Assembly (NCBI GenBank): GCA_964568525.1
Contig: CAZMPM010000018.1
Span: forward strand, 1 to 22,987
Reading direction: 5' to 3'
DNA from: CAYZPB01 sp964568525
GTDB lineage: Bacteria; Bacillota; Bacilli; Tepidibacillales; Tepidibacillaceae
DNA: 22,987 bases
Part shown: piece by piece, positions 1 to 7,092 of the stretch
How the letters are laid out: each line of letters begins with the position of its first letter
Numbering within the stretch: position 1 is the first letter of the stretch
The notes under the pieces: model-generated
What the model was told of the DNA's origin: nothing
What the model saw: only the letters and a program-made list of their open reading frames with translations
Database searches by the model: none
Translations under genes and position numbers: made by a program

Positions 1-549
1 AATAACTACGGTCAGTAGAGCTAGGACGATTAGGACAACTCCACCAATCAACTCAGCCGATTTTTCAAAATTTTCTCCCAATGCTTTACCGATATAGATA
101 CCGATGATTGATGATGCAAATGTAACAACAGCAATAATTAAGGTTGTACTTAAAATTGAAAGTGAAAGTACAGTAAAGCCGGCACCTATCACAAATGCAT
201 CAATACTAGCGACAAAAGCAAGCGGTATCATAACTGAGAAGGATAGGGGATGAAGTTTGGGTTGAATGCCCCTTCTCTTTTTTCTAGAATCGTAAAGCAT
301 TTTTATACCAAGCACAAACAATACCAGAAAAACTATCCAATGACTGAAGTGATTAAGGAATTCAGTAAATTGTTCACCAGTCAACCAGCCAAGAAAAATC
401 ATTAGAACTTGGAAAACAGTAAAATAAGAAGCGATAATTATCGCAGATTTTATTTTGAATTCATTTAAGTAGATACCTCGGGTAGCAGAAATAGTGAAAG
501 TATCTAAGGAAATACCAATTGCAACTAAAATTACAGTAAATAGATCCAT
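1..549 (-). CDS. mntP: Manganese efflux pump MntP (3' end cut by window edge)
   Basis: Exports Mn2+ across the cytoplasmic membrane. I translated this gene directly: 183 residues are readable and no stop occurs before base 1. As the family is about 185-190 residues long, only the last few are missing. The protein is almost wholly hydrophobic, with about six membrane segments. It has the two conserved membrane aspartates of MntP in their usual contexts, D16 (ISLDTF) and D117 (ASIDAF), and a basic loop (DSRKKRR) near residues 87-93. The ATG at 549 has an AAGGAG site 5 bases upstream. The next gene on the same strand ends 428 bases upstream, so mntP is probably transcribed alone. Family assignment is firm; the manganese specificity comes from the family, not from this sequence. 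Confidence 0.9.
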   Translation of the reverse strand, partial: MDLFTVILVAIGISLDTFTISATRGIYLNEFKIKSAIIIASYFTVFQVLMIFLGWLTGEQFTEFLNHFSHWIVFLVLFVLGIKMLYDSRKKRRGIQPKLHPLSFSVMIPLAFVASIDAFVIGAGFTVLSLSILSTTLIIAVVTFASSIIGIYIGKALGENFEKSAELIGGVVLIVLALLTVVI

Positions 550-977
550 ATTAGCTCCTTGGGAGATATTTTTTGTAAAAAGGCTCCCTAAAATCGTTTC
601 TAAGCTACTTTTAAAAAGTTTTAGTATTAGCAGATGCAAGACATAAATAACGCGTTAAAATGCAAAATAGAGTGTTATAGTCGATTTAAGCAAAATTATT
701 ATAATTTTTATTAGTTTATAGCCAGATTGCTCAAAATTTCGTCAATTATCTAGTTATTATGAGCTGATAGTGCTATGTAAAAAATTAATTTGTTTGGTGC
801 AAGTGAAGTTAAAACAGAACCAAAGTAATATGTTGAATACAAATATAAAAAATAAAATGATGTAAAAAATAATAGGTGAGAAGCGGTGGTAAATATTGTA
901 AACAGGTCATAATAAAAATATTGGGTCCGATAATATATATTATGTAAAGTAGAATATGATTTTAAGAAAGACTACTT
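550..977. other. AT-rich intergenic region / possible long mntP leader
   Basis: No convincing gene is present. The longest small frames, such as 33 codons on the minus strand from 910, lack a ribosome-binding site. Arms AAAGTAG (946-952) and CTACTTT (972-978) could form a weak hairpin at the end of the upstream protease gene, but there is no T-run. Just before mntP the minus-strand RNA contains GGGAG, then CTCCC, then the AAGGAG ribosome-binding site. CTCC could pair either with the upstream GGGAG or with the site itself. The GGGGAGUA hallmark of the yybP-ykoY manganese riboswitch is not visible on either strand. Confidence 0.5.
715..745 (-). promoter_or_regulatory. Possible mntP promoter
   Basis: On the minus strand TTGACG (740-745) and TATAAA (715-720) each match the sigma-A boxes at five of six positions. 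The spacer is 19 bases, longer than the ideal 17. Transcription from here would give a leader of roughly 160 bases before mntP. The sequence is AT-rich, so a chance match is possible. Confidence 0.35.
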
Positions 978-1799
978 TCAAGAACCATTCTTTAATGCAT
1001 CTAAAGCAGTATTAACATAGTTAATAGGAACGGCTAAAGCTGCATCTATTTCTTTACCATCCACTACAACTTTAGTAGTAGCGTAGAGAATTCCTAATAC
1101 TTCACCGTCTTTGTTGAGGATTGGACTACCACTATTTCCTTTATAGAATTTGCCGCCAATCACAAGATTGTTTATTTCGATCCGGTTTATAACTCCTAGG
1201 AAGAGACCGTTGCTCGCTATGAAACTATTAAATAAAGGATTACCAATGATGTATAGTCCATCGTCAACGTCTACATCAGTTGCGGCTTTAAATACCGGGA
1301 ACTGATCAACAGCACTATCTATACGGATTATAGCGTAGTCTATTTTAGGATCGCTGGTAACTAATTTACCAATAAACAACTTGCCATTATTAGTAATAAT
1401 TTCAATTTTATTTGCATCATTTATAATATGCTGGTTAGTAACGATCGTGTTTCCCTGGCCGTAAAAGAAGCCGGTCCCCTTCCCGCTTTCAGTTTTCACA
1501 ATTACTACTGATTTTTTATATTCCTGGATATCGTTCTGCTGTGAGAGTACAACAGAATCTTTCACAAAATTAAAGCTCGCTAAATTAAAAATTTGCGGAA
1601 ATACAGCAAAAGTCGCGCCTACTAATGATAAAACTAAGATGATACTTACAAAACTGACCATGAATTTTCTGAATTTATTTTCCTTGTAGGTCTCTTCCTT
1701 CGACTCTTCAGGCCATTCATTAATATCTAATTCCTCATCGAACTCAAATTCCTCGTCAATTTGCTCGTTTTCAGGTCTATTATCATCATATTTAGCCAA
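978..1799 (-). CDS. Membrane-anchored trypsin-like serine protease (HtrA-type catalytic domain, no PDZ)
   Basis: A 273-residue protein. Residues 1-45 are very acidic, one membrane segment spans about 47-68, and a chymotrypsin-fold domain (Trypsin_2 type) fills about 90-265. The catalytic triad is visible: H124 in TNQHI, D154 in PKIDYA, and S223 in GNSGSP. There is no C-terminal PDZ domain, unlike classical HtrA/DegP. The highly charged N-terminus followed by the membrane segment suggests a signal anchor with the protease domain outside the cell. The start is TTG: an ATG at 1809 lies in another frame and stops after five codons, while AGGATGAG precedes the TTG. The gene lies 11 bases after yebC, so the two are probably co-transcribed. 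The substrate is unknown; protein quality control is a family-based guess. Confidence 0.85.
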   Translation of the reverse strand: MAKYDDNRPENEQIDEEFEFDEELDINEWPEESKEETYKENKFRKFMVSFVSIILVLSLVGATFAVFPQIFNLASFNFVKDSVVLSQQNDIQEYKKSVVIVKTESGKGTGFFYGQGNTIVTNQHIINDANKIEIITNNGKLFIGKLVTSDPKIDYAIIRIDSAVDQFPVFKAATDVDVDDGLYIIGNPLFNSFIASNGLFLGVINRIEINNLVIGGKFYKGNSGSPILNKDGEVLGILYATTKVVVDGKEIDAALAVPINYVNTALDALKNGS

Positions 1800-1810
1800 T
1801 TTTGCTCATC

Positions 1811-2530
1811 CTAATCCTCTATTTCGACATTATGATAAACCTGTTGTACGTCCTCTAAATCCTCAAGCGTATCAATCAGTTTTTCGAATTGTACTAAGGC
1901 ATCAGTTGGTAATTGTATTTCGTTTTGTGCAAGCATTGTAAGTTCGGCCACAGTAAAATTAGTGATTCCTTCGGCTTTTAAAGCGACTTGGACAGCATTG
2001 AATTGGGTTGGCTCCGCATAGATGATTACCACATCACCCTCTGACAGTATATCTTTCACATCGATATCGGCAGCTAACAAAAGTTCAAGCACCTGATCTT
2101 CACTTTTTCCCTCAACGCCGATTACCGCCACCGAATCGAACATATAAGCAACCGATCCATTAACTCCAAGGTTTCCGCCATTTTTGGTAAAGGCGGAACG
2201 AACCTCCGCCACCGTTCTATTTACATTATTTGTCAAAGCATCAACAATAATCATCGAACCATTTGGCCCAAAACCTTCATATCTTAGCGAATCATAGGTT
2301 TCATCTGAGCCTCCTTTTGCTTTTTCAATTGCACGGTCGATAATTGCTTTAGGCACATTATAAGTTTTTGCGCGTTCGATAACGAATCTAAGTTCCTGGT
2401 TGTTTTCTGGGTCAGCTTCACCCTGCCTAGCCGCCACATAGATTTCTGTGCCGAATTTTGCATATATACGGCTTGTATTCGTATCCTTAGAGGCTTTTTT
2501 CTCTTTTATATTATTCCATTTGCGACCCAT
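1811..2530 (-). CDS. YebC/PmpR-family protein (YeeN/YebC2-like)
   Basis: A 239-residue protein opening with MGRKWNNIKEKKASKD, the N-terminus typical of the Firmicutes YeeN branch of the YebC/TACO1 family. Other hallmarks are FVIERAKTYNVPK, YEGFGPNGSM and NKGG-like AFTKNGGNLG. The family was long annotated as a transcriptional regulator. Recent work on bacterial YebC and mitochondrial TACO1 points instead to relief of ribosome stalling at proline-rich stretches; which role applies here is not visible in the sequence. The ATG at 2530 follows a GGGATGGGG purine stretch. It is the first gene of a two-gene unit with the downstream protease and is divergent from the ABC exporter operon. Confidence 0.9.
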   Translation of the reverse strand: MGRKWNNIKEKKASKDTNTSRIYAKFGTEIYVAARQGEADPENNQELRFVIERAKTYNVPKAIIDRAIEKAKGGSDETYDSLRYEGFGPNGSMIIVDALTNNVNRTVAEVRSAFTKNGGNLGVNGSVAYMFDSVAVIGVEGKSEDQVLELLLAADIDVKDILSEGDVVIIYAEPTQFNAVQVALKAEGITNFTVAELTMLAQNEIQLPTDALVQFEKLIDTLEDLEDVQQVYHNVEIED

Positions 2531-2580
2531 CTGTAGTCCCCATCCCTCTGTGATTTATCTAAACTTTTATTTCTTTTATG

Positions 2581-2609
2581 ATTATACCTAACTCCCCTAC
2601 TCTTTGAAA
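2581..2609 (-). promoter_or_regulatory. Promoter of yebC-protease unit
   Basis: On the minus strand a perfect TATAAT (2581-2586) lies 17 bases downstream of a weak -35 box, TTTCAA (2604-2609). The start point would fall about 45 bases before the yebC ATG. It sits back to back with the ABC operon promoter. Confidence 0.5.
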
Positions 2610-2622
2610 GTATTACAGTGCA

Positions 2623-2656
2623 ACAATATTGTGCATTTTATAAAATAAGATATAAT
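2623..2656 (+). promoter_or_regulatory. ABC operon promoter with overlapping 10-bp palindrome
   Basis: TATAAT at 2651-2656 is preceded, with a 16-base spacer, by TTGTGC (2629-2634). The perfect palindrome ACAATATTGT (2623-2632) covers the -35 region, which is a usual position for a repressor operator. No regulator gene lies next to the operon, so the binding protein, if any, is unknown. Confidence 0.45.
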
Positions 2657-2702
2657 CAGAGATAAATAAACGGATTTATAAGCTTATTGGAGGAGATTTT
2701 TG

Positions 2703-3584
2703 ATGAATGTAGTGGAAATTAACAATCTAACAAAATACTACGGAGAAGCCCGAGGCATTATTGATGTCACCTTCAATATAAAAGAAGGTGAAATTTTTGG
2801 CTTTATTGGGCCAAATGGTGCCGGCAAATCGACGACAATTAGAACAATTCTTGGTTTAATCTACCCAACAAGTGGTAGCGCTAAAATTTTTGGCAAAGAT
2901 ATCATTGCTGATGGTGCTGAAATACGTAAAGATGTCGGTTATCTGCCTTCAGAAGTCTTTTATTACGACAACATGAAGGTTATTGATATCTTGAAATATT
3001 CAGCAAGTTTTTACAAAAAGGATTGCGATTCTCGGATTGTCGAGCTTTCATCAATCATGGATTTAAACTTAAATAAGAAGGTCAATAACCTCTCCTATGG
3101 CAATAAGAAAAAGGTTGGTATTGTGCAGGGGCTATTGCATCGCCCAAAACTGATTATTCTTGATGAACCAACAAGTGGATTAGATCCGCTCATGCAGCAG
3201 ACTTTTTTTGATTTAATTCTTGAGGAGAACAAAAATGGTGCGACAGTTCTCTTCTCTTCCCATATTCTTGGTGAAGTACAGAAGCTATGTAATCGTGTAG
3301 CAATCATTAAAGACGGTATGCTTGTAAAGGTTGAGGATATAAAAACTCTGCGTGAAAATAATTATAAAAAATTCGAATTAGAATTAGCGGGGGCATCGAA
3401 TCTAACTGATTTTCAGATTGATGGCGTTAATAATCTGGATTTTGTTGATAATAATCTTTCATTTATTTTTAAAGGCGATATTAACCAGGTTTTACAGGTA
3501 CTTAGCAAGTATAAAATCATCAATCTATTGGTGGAAGATCCTTCGCTTGAGGAGATTTTCATGCACTACTATATAAAGGAGTAA
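2703..3584 (+). CDS. ABC transporter ATP-binding protein (ABC-2 exporter type)
   Basis: The nucleotide-binding subunit of an exporter, 293 residues. Walker A is GPNGAGKST (36-44), the signature is LSYGN (130-134, a variant of LSGGQ), Walker B is LIILDE (150-155), followed by PTSGLDP, with the switch histidine H187 in SSHIL. The C-terminal 90 residues are the usual extra domain of CcmA/BcrA-like ATPases. I chose the ATG at 2703 because GGAGGAG (2689-2695) is 7 bases upstream; a TTG directly before it is in frame. Two permease genes follow at 4 and 15 bases, and the first one's ribosome-binding site overlaps this stop. The cargo cannot be read from the sequence; relatives export antimicrobial peptides, lipids or drugs. 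Confidence 0.92.
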   Translation: MNVVEINNLTKYYGEARGIIDVTFNIKEGEIFGFIGPNGAGKSTTIRTILGLIYPTSGSAKIFGKDIIADGAEIRKDVGYLPSEVFYYDNMKVIDILKYSASFYKKDCDSRIVELSSIMDLNLNKKVNNLSYGNKKKVGIVQGLLHRPKLIILDEPTSGLDPLMQQTFFDLILEENKNGATVLFSSHILGEVQKLCNRVAIIKDGMLVKVEDIKTLRENNYKKFELELAGASNLTDFQIDGVNNLDFVDNNLSFIFKGDINQVLQVLSKYKIINLLVEDPSLEEIFMHYYIKE

Positions 3585-3588
3585 CCTG

Positions 3589-4386
3589 ATGAATATCTTC
3601 CTTCAAGAAATTAAAATGCTTTTAAAAGCAAATGTTATTTGGACGATTGCTCTAATTTTTGTGATGAGCCTTTTTATGGTGCTTTTTTCAATGCTGCAAA
3701 GTGATTTCGATGCGTTTTATGATATGGTTGGCAACTTTCCGGAATTTGTTCAAGGAGCATTAGGTTTTAATTCGATGAATATAGCAACTGTTCTTGGCTT
3801 CTATGGCTTTGCATTAGTCTATATTTACCTAATTGCCGCTATTCAAGCAATGAACTATGGGATGACTGTAGTTTCTCAAGAACTTAGTCAGAATGTGGCT
3901 GATTTTCTCCTGACTAAACCTGTAACACGTACCGATATCTTAAAGGCGAAACTTACTGCAGTTGTTGCGCACTTGCTTGATACTAACATTACTTATACGC
4001 TTGCAACCTATATTTTATTAAGTATTGTGAAAACTGCTGATTTTTCCATTAAAACCTTTTTATTATTGCAATTTTCGATTCTCATTTTTCAATTGCTCTT
4101 TGCTGCAATCGGGATCTTTCTTGCGGTCTTTTTAAAACGGATTAAGTCGGTGTTGCCGGTTACTTTGGGGGTTGTTTTTGGCTTTTTTATTATTGATTTA
4201 CTAAATCAGTCTTTAGGAGATGTAAAATTAAGTTATTTCTCCCCTTTTGCCTACTTCAAACCGAGTTATATTATTAACAATGAGAGCTTTGACCTTGTCT
4301 ACTTAATTATTGCAATTGCACTAATCATTATATTAACGGTTATTACTTTTATAAGATATCACCGTAGAGATATTCCCTCAATTTAA
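3589..4386 (+). CDS. ABC-2-type transporter permease (first subunit)
   Basis: A 265-residue integral membrane protein with about six hydrophobic segments: one near the N-terminus (18-33), a pair around 60-90, two around 125-180, and further ones at about 190-205 and 238-258. Between segments two and three lies TKPVTRTDILKAKL, the cytoplasmic loop typical of ABC2_membrane_2/NosY-like permeases that contact the ATPase. AAGGAG (3576-3581) precedes the ATG. It is similar in size, topology and loop motif (TKPVTR here, VKPLKR in the next gene) to the following permease, so the two probably form a heterodimeric membrane channel with the upstream ATPase. Confidence 0.85.
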   Translation: MNIFLQEIKMLLKANVIWTIALIFVMSLFMVLFSMLQSDFDAFYDMVGNFPEFVQGALGFNSMNIATVLGFYGFALVYIYLIAAIQAMNYGMTVVSQELSQNVADFLLTKPVTRTDILKAKLTAVVAHLLDTNITYTLATYILLSIVKTADFSIKTFLLLQFSILIFQLLFAAIGIFLAVFLKRIKSVLPVTLGVVFGFFIIDLLNQSLGDVKLSYFSPFAYFKPSYIINNESFDLVYLIIAIALIIILTVITFIRYHRRDIPSI

Positions 4387-4401
4387 TAATGGAGGCTTAA
4401 A

Positions 4402-5199
4402 ATGAACATTATTCGCCGTGAAATTAGAGCAAATTTAATATCCTTACTTGTCTGGTCAGTTGCCGGCTTTATTTTAGTAGCATCTGGCATGTTAAAATAT
4501 GAGACCTTTAAAATTTCAAATCCAACTATGGAAGATATTAGCGATATGTTGCCGCAAGCGATTCGCGTTATTTTTGGCTTTGGGACGTTTGATTTGACGA
4601 CAGTCAGCGGTTATTACGGAATGATGTTTCTTTACTTCTTATTGGTTGGAACAATACATGCGGTTATGCTTGGTGCTGTTATTATTTCGAAGGAAGAACG
4701 CGATAAAACAGCGGATTTTATTTTTGTTAAACCATTGAAGCGTCGTAGAATCGTAACTTTCAAATTGATTGCTGGATTGATTAATCTTTTCGTATTAAAT
4801 TTAATAATTTTATTTACTTCAATTTTTTACGTTGCCAAGTACCAAGGAGACTATTCGCTCAATAATGAGATATTTCGCTTAATGATTGCCCTACTCTTGC
4901 TACAAATACTTTTCTTTTTCGTAGGGACTGGCATTTCTGCTCTTACTTTTACAACGACAAAAGCCCTAAGCATCGCGACTGGCATAATGCTTGGGACCTA
5001 TCTTTTGTCGATTGTTATTGATTTATACGATAAAATTTCATTTCTTAAATATCTAACGCCGTTTAAGTATTTTGAAGCTAAACAGTTAATGTATGGTGGT
5101 ACTTTCCAACCACTTTACTTAGTGTTGACACTTGGTATTATCATTCTTTCAATAGTAATCACTTATCGTGGTTATGAGCGACATGATTTTCATGTTTAG
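4402..5199 (+). CDS. ABC-2-type transporter permease (second subunit)
   Basis: A 265-residue membrane protein, the same length as its upstream neighbour and with the same plan. It has an N-terminal segment (about 13-30), a GFGTFDLTTVSGYYG stretch aligned with GFNSMNIATVLGFYG of the first permease, a VKPLKRRR cytoplasmic loop, and several C-terminal segments. These matches suggest the pair arose by duplication. GGAGG (4391-4395) precedes the ATG. Its TAG stop (5197-5199) overlaps the TAA of deoD on the other strand, and I see no terminator between the two genes. Confidence 0.85.
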   Translation: MNIIRREIRANLISLLVWSVAGFILVASGMLKYETFKISNPTMEDISDMLPQAIRVIFGFGTFDLTTVSGYYGMMFLYFLLVGTIHAVMLGAVIISKEERDKTADFIFVKPLKRRRIVTFKLIAGLINLFVLNLIILFTSIFYVAKYQGDYSLNNEIFRLMIALLLLQILFFFVGTGISALTFTTTKALSIATGIMLGTYLLSIVIDLYDKISFLKYLTPFKYFEAKQLMYGGTFQPLYLVLTLGIIILSIVITYRGYERHDFHV

Positions 5200-5903
5200 C
5201 TAATCGCTGTCTCCAGCGCCAGCTCTGCCATATCGTTCAGTGACGCCTCACGAGCTTCCGCGTTTATTTCCTCGCCAGTTAATAGACTATCAACCACGGT
5301 TAGAATTGATAGCGCATTAGCATTAAAGTATGCTGCCAGAGTGTATAGCTCGGCGGTCTCCATCTCAACAGCCAAAACTTGATATTTAGCCCATTTTTGC
5401 CAATGGTCAGGTTCGTCATCATGGTAAAAACGGTCAGAGGTTAGAATTCCGCCTACTATTGGTTTAATTCCCATGTTTCCGGCAATCTCATACGCTTTCT
5501 GCAACAGTTTAAAATTAACGACCGGTGCAAAATTACAACCAGCAAAACGAAAATTGTTAATCTGCGAATCAGTTGATGCAGCGCTCGCTAATACGATGTC
5601 GCAGAGCTGCAAATCTGGCTGGATCGCACCGCAAGTGCCGATGCGGATCACTTTTGTTACATTGAAATCAGCAAATAGCTCATGCAGATAGATCGAAATT
5701 GAGGGTATGCCCATGCCCACACCTTGAACAGAGAGCCGTTTACCCTTGTAGAAGCCTGTATAGCCTAACATTCCACGTACTTGATTGTAACAGAAATAAT
5801 CCTTTAAATATTTTTCAGCTAGCCACTTAGCACGTAGCGGATCGCCCGGTAGTAGAATCGTTTCAGCTATATCACCAAGCTTTGCTCCAATATGTGTACT
5901 CAT
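5196..5903 (-). CDS. deoD: Purine nucleoside phosphorylase, DeoD (hexameric) type
   Basis: Phosphorolysis of purine (deoxy)nucleosides to base and (deoxy)ribose-1-phosphate in purine salvage. At 235 residues it has the standard DeoD length. Motifs of the family are visible: STHIGAK with H4, LPGDPLRAK with G20 and R24, R43, the phosphate-site R87 and T90 in RIGTCGA, VEMETAEL around 179-186, and the catalytic D205 in VVDSLLTGE followed by R218. The ATG at 5903 has AAGGAGG upstream. The gene stands alone on its strand, divergent from the hemolysin III gene and convergent with the ABC operon. No terminator is visible after it. Confidence 0.95.
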   Translation of the reverse strand: MSTHIGAKLGDIAETILLPGDPLRAKWLAEKYLKDYFCYNQVRGMLGYTGFYKGKRLSVQGVGMGIPSISIYLHELFADFNVTKVIRIGTCGAIQPDLQLCDIVLASAASTDSQINNFRFAGCNFAPVVNFKLLQKAYEIAGNMGIKPIVGGILTSDRFYHDDEPDHWQKWAKYQVLAVEMETAELYTLAAYFNANALSILTVVDSLLTGEEINAEAREASLNDMAELALETAIS

Positions 5904-5952
5904 AAGACAGCCTCCTTAAATTGTAGATATTTTTAATTTCTTAATATAAATA

Positions 5953-5981
5953 TTGAATTCTGCAAAGAAATAACATACATT
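5953..5981 (+). promoter_or_regulatory. Possible promoter of the hemolysin III gene
   Basis: TTGAAT (5953-5958) and TACATT (5976-5981), each matching four of six positions, are separated by exactly 17 bases. A start about 6 bases downstream would give a leader of some 25 bases before the chosen ATG at 6014, and would exclude the upstream ATG at 5990 from comfortable use. Confidence 0.4.
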
Positions 5982-6013
5982 TAATTGTAATGACTGACAT
6001 ATTAGGGGGAAAA

Positions 6014-6664
6014 ATGCTACATAAAATCAAGGAACCGATGAACTCCTTAACACATTTGATTGGTGTTATTTTATCAATTATTGGCACTAGCGTTTTAATT
6101 GTCTTGGCGGTACAAGACGCAACTGTCTGGCATGTTGTTTCCTTTGCAATCTTCGGCGCAAGTATGATTTTACTATATACCGCAAGTACACTTTATCATG
6201 CTTTACCTCTTTCAGAAAGAGGCATTCAAGTTTTGCATCGAATCGATCACATGATGATTTTTGTTTTAATTGCCGGCACCTATACTCCAATCTGCTTAGT
6301 ACCATTACGTGGTGGTTGGGGTTGGACAATTTTTGGTATCATCTGGGGATTAGCGATTGTTGGTATTTTGCTAAAGGTATTCTGGTTTGATGCCCCGCGT
6401 TGGCTCTCCACTTCATTTTATGTTGCTATGGGTTGGGTCGCAATTATTGCCTTTATCCCCATCATTAAAACGATTCCACTTGCTGGAGTAGCATGGTTAG
6501 TTGCCGGTGGTGTTTTTTATACAATTGGTGCAGTAATTTACGGATTAAAGAAACCCGATATTTTCAAAAAATATCTTGGTTTTCATGAAATATTTCATAT
6601 CTTTGTTTTGTTTGGGACGCTCTGCCACTTTGTCCTAATGATTCAATATATTCTTTATTTATAA
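6014..6664 (+). CDS. Hemolysin III / PAQR-family membrane protein
   Basis: A 216-residue protein with seven hydrophobic segments. It carries the zinc-site pattern of the PAQR/Hly-III superfamily: S58-x3-H62 in TASTLYH, D78 in HRIDHM, and H191-x3-H195 near the C-terminus, followed by H205. The N-terminus IKEPMNSLTHLIG is typical of bacterial members (B. subtilis YplQ-like). Bacterial members are called hemolysins historically; their physiological role is uncertain, with membrane homeostasis or hydrolase activity proposed. I chose the ATG at 6014 because AGGGGGA (6004-6010) lies just upstream. A longer frame from 5990 adds eight residues but has no good ribosome-binding site. Confidence 0.9.
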   Translation: MLHKIKEPMNSLTHLIGVILSIIGTSVLIVLAVQDATVWHVVSFAIFGASMILLYTASTLYHALPLSERGIQVLHRIDHMMIFVLIAGTYTPICLVPLRGGWGWTIFGIIWGLAIVGILLKVFWFDAPRWLSTSFYVAMGWVAIIAFIPIIKTIPLAGVAWLVAGGVFYTIGAVIYGLKKPDIFKKYLGFHEIFHIFVLFGTLCHFVLMIQYILYL

Positions 6665-6673
6665 AAATAAAAG

Positions 6674-6695
6674 ACCAGGCATTTTTCTGCCTGGT
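6674..6695 (-). terminator. Intrinsic terminator of the lysC-yajQ-ynzC-DUF1294 operon
   Basis: Perfect 8-bp stem ACCAGGCA/TGCCTGGT with a 6-base loop. On the minus strand it is followed by CTTTTATTTTTAT (6673-6661), a good T-tract. On the plus strand no T-run follows, so it should stop minus-strand transcripts and let plus-strand transcription from the hemolysin III gene pass. Confidence 0.7.
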
Positions 6696-6718
6696 AGCGA
6701 AAATTGGGTGATTAAATT

Positions 6719-6820
6719 ATGTTTAAAAAGAGCCGTACTATGAAAATCTTTATTGTATTGCTTATCATTATTTTTGCTTCGGGTATGGGTTTAAGCACCC
6801 TGCTTTTACTTTTTAATTAG
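6719..6820 (+). CDS. Small single-pass membrane protein, 33 residues
   Basis: A complete short frame with a basic N-terminus (MFKKSRTMK), then one hydrophobic segment from about residue 10 to the end (LLIIIFASGMGLSTLLLLF). GGGTGAT (6706-6712) matches the downstream half of the Shine-Dalgarno consensus and lies 6 bases before the ATG. It lies 54 bases after the hemolysin III gene. Its TAG shares bases with the TAA of the opposing DUF1294 gene. The overall plan resembles Bacillota miniproteins such as Prli42 (a Listeria stressosome anchor) or DUF4044 proteins, but at this length I cannot establish homology. Function unknown. Confidence 0.5.
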   Translation: MFKKSRTMKIFIVLLIIIFASGMGLSTLLLLFN

Positions 6821-7092
6821 CTAGTAAATAATAAATAAAATAAACCTATATTTACAAGTACTAAAATTGGAACCCCATAGATAAATAAAGGGGTTTTTGT
6901 TTTATGTCTAAAACTATTCATTCCTAGATAGATACCAATTGCGCCTCCGATAAAAGCGATTATGAGTAGGCTTTTCTCGGGAATGCGGCGAAAATTGCGG
7001 ATAGCAGAGTATTTGTCATAGCCCATGATTAGAAAACCAATCAGATTAATTACAACAATATAAATAAGTATTAGAATTTCACGTTCCGTCAT
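6817..7092 (-). CDS. DUF1294 family membrane protein
   Basis: A 91-residue protein with three to four hydrophobic segments and the DUF1294 signature: DKYSA, RIPEKSLL, GGAIGIYLGMNSFRHKTK, then a C-terminal segment. Function unknown. I chose the ATG at 7092, which shares one base with the stop of ynzC (TAATG) and has AAGGTG 7 bases upstream; the ATG at 7098 is too close to that site. It is the last gene of the lysC-yajQ-ynzC operon and is probably translated by coupling to ynzC. Confidence 0.85.
   Translation of the reverse strand: MTEREILILIYIVVINLIGFLIMGYDKYSAIRNFRRIPEKSLLIIAFIGGAIGIYLGMNSFRHKTKTPLFIYGVPILVLVNIGLFYLLFTS

Noticed and set aside
550..760. yybP-ykoY manganese riboswitch before mntP
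   Set aside because: The conserved GGGGAGUA-type loop sequence is not found on the minus strand; only a partial AAAAGTAGC is present.
811..910. 33-codon minus-strand frame in the gap before mntP
   Set aside because: No ribosome-binding site, odd composition, and no stop- or start-linked context, unlike the 6719-6820 frame.
5205..5218. Hairpin CGCTG-tctc-CAGCG at the permease/deoD junction as terminator
   Set aside because: Five base pairs and no T-run on either side; it lies in the deoD coding sequence.
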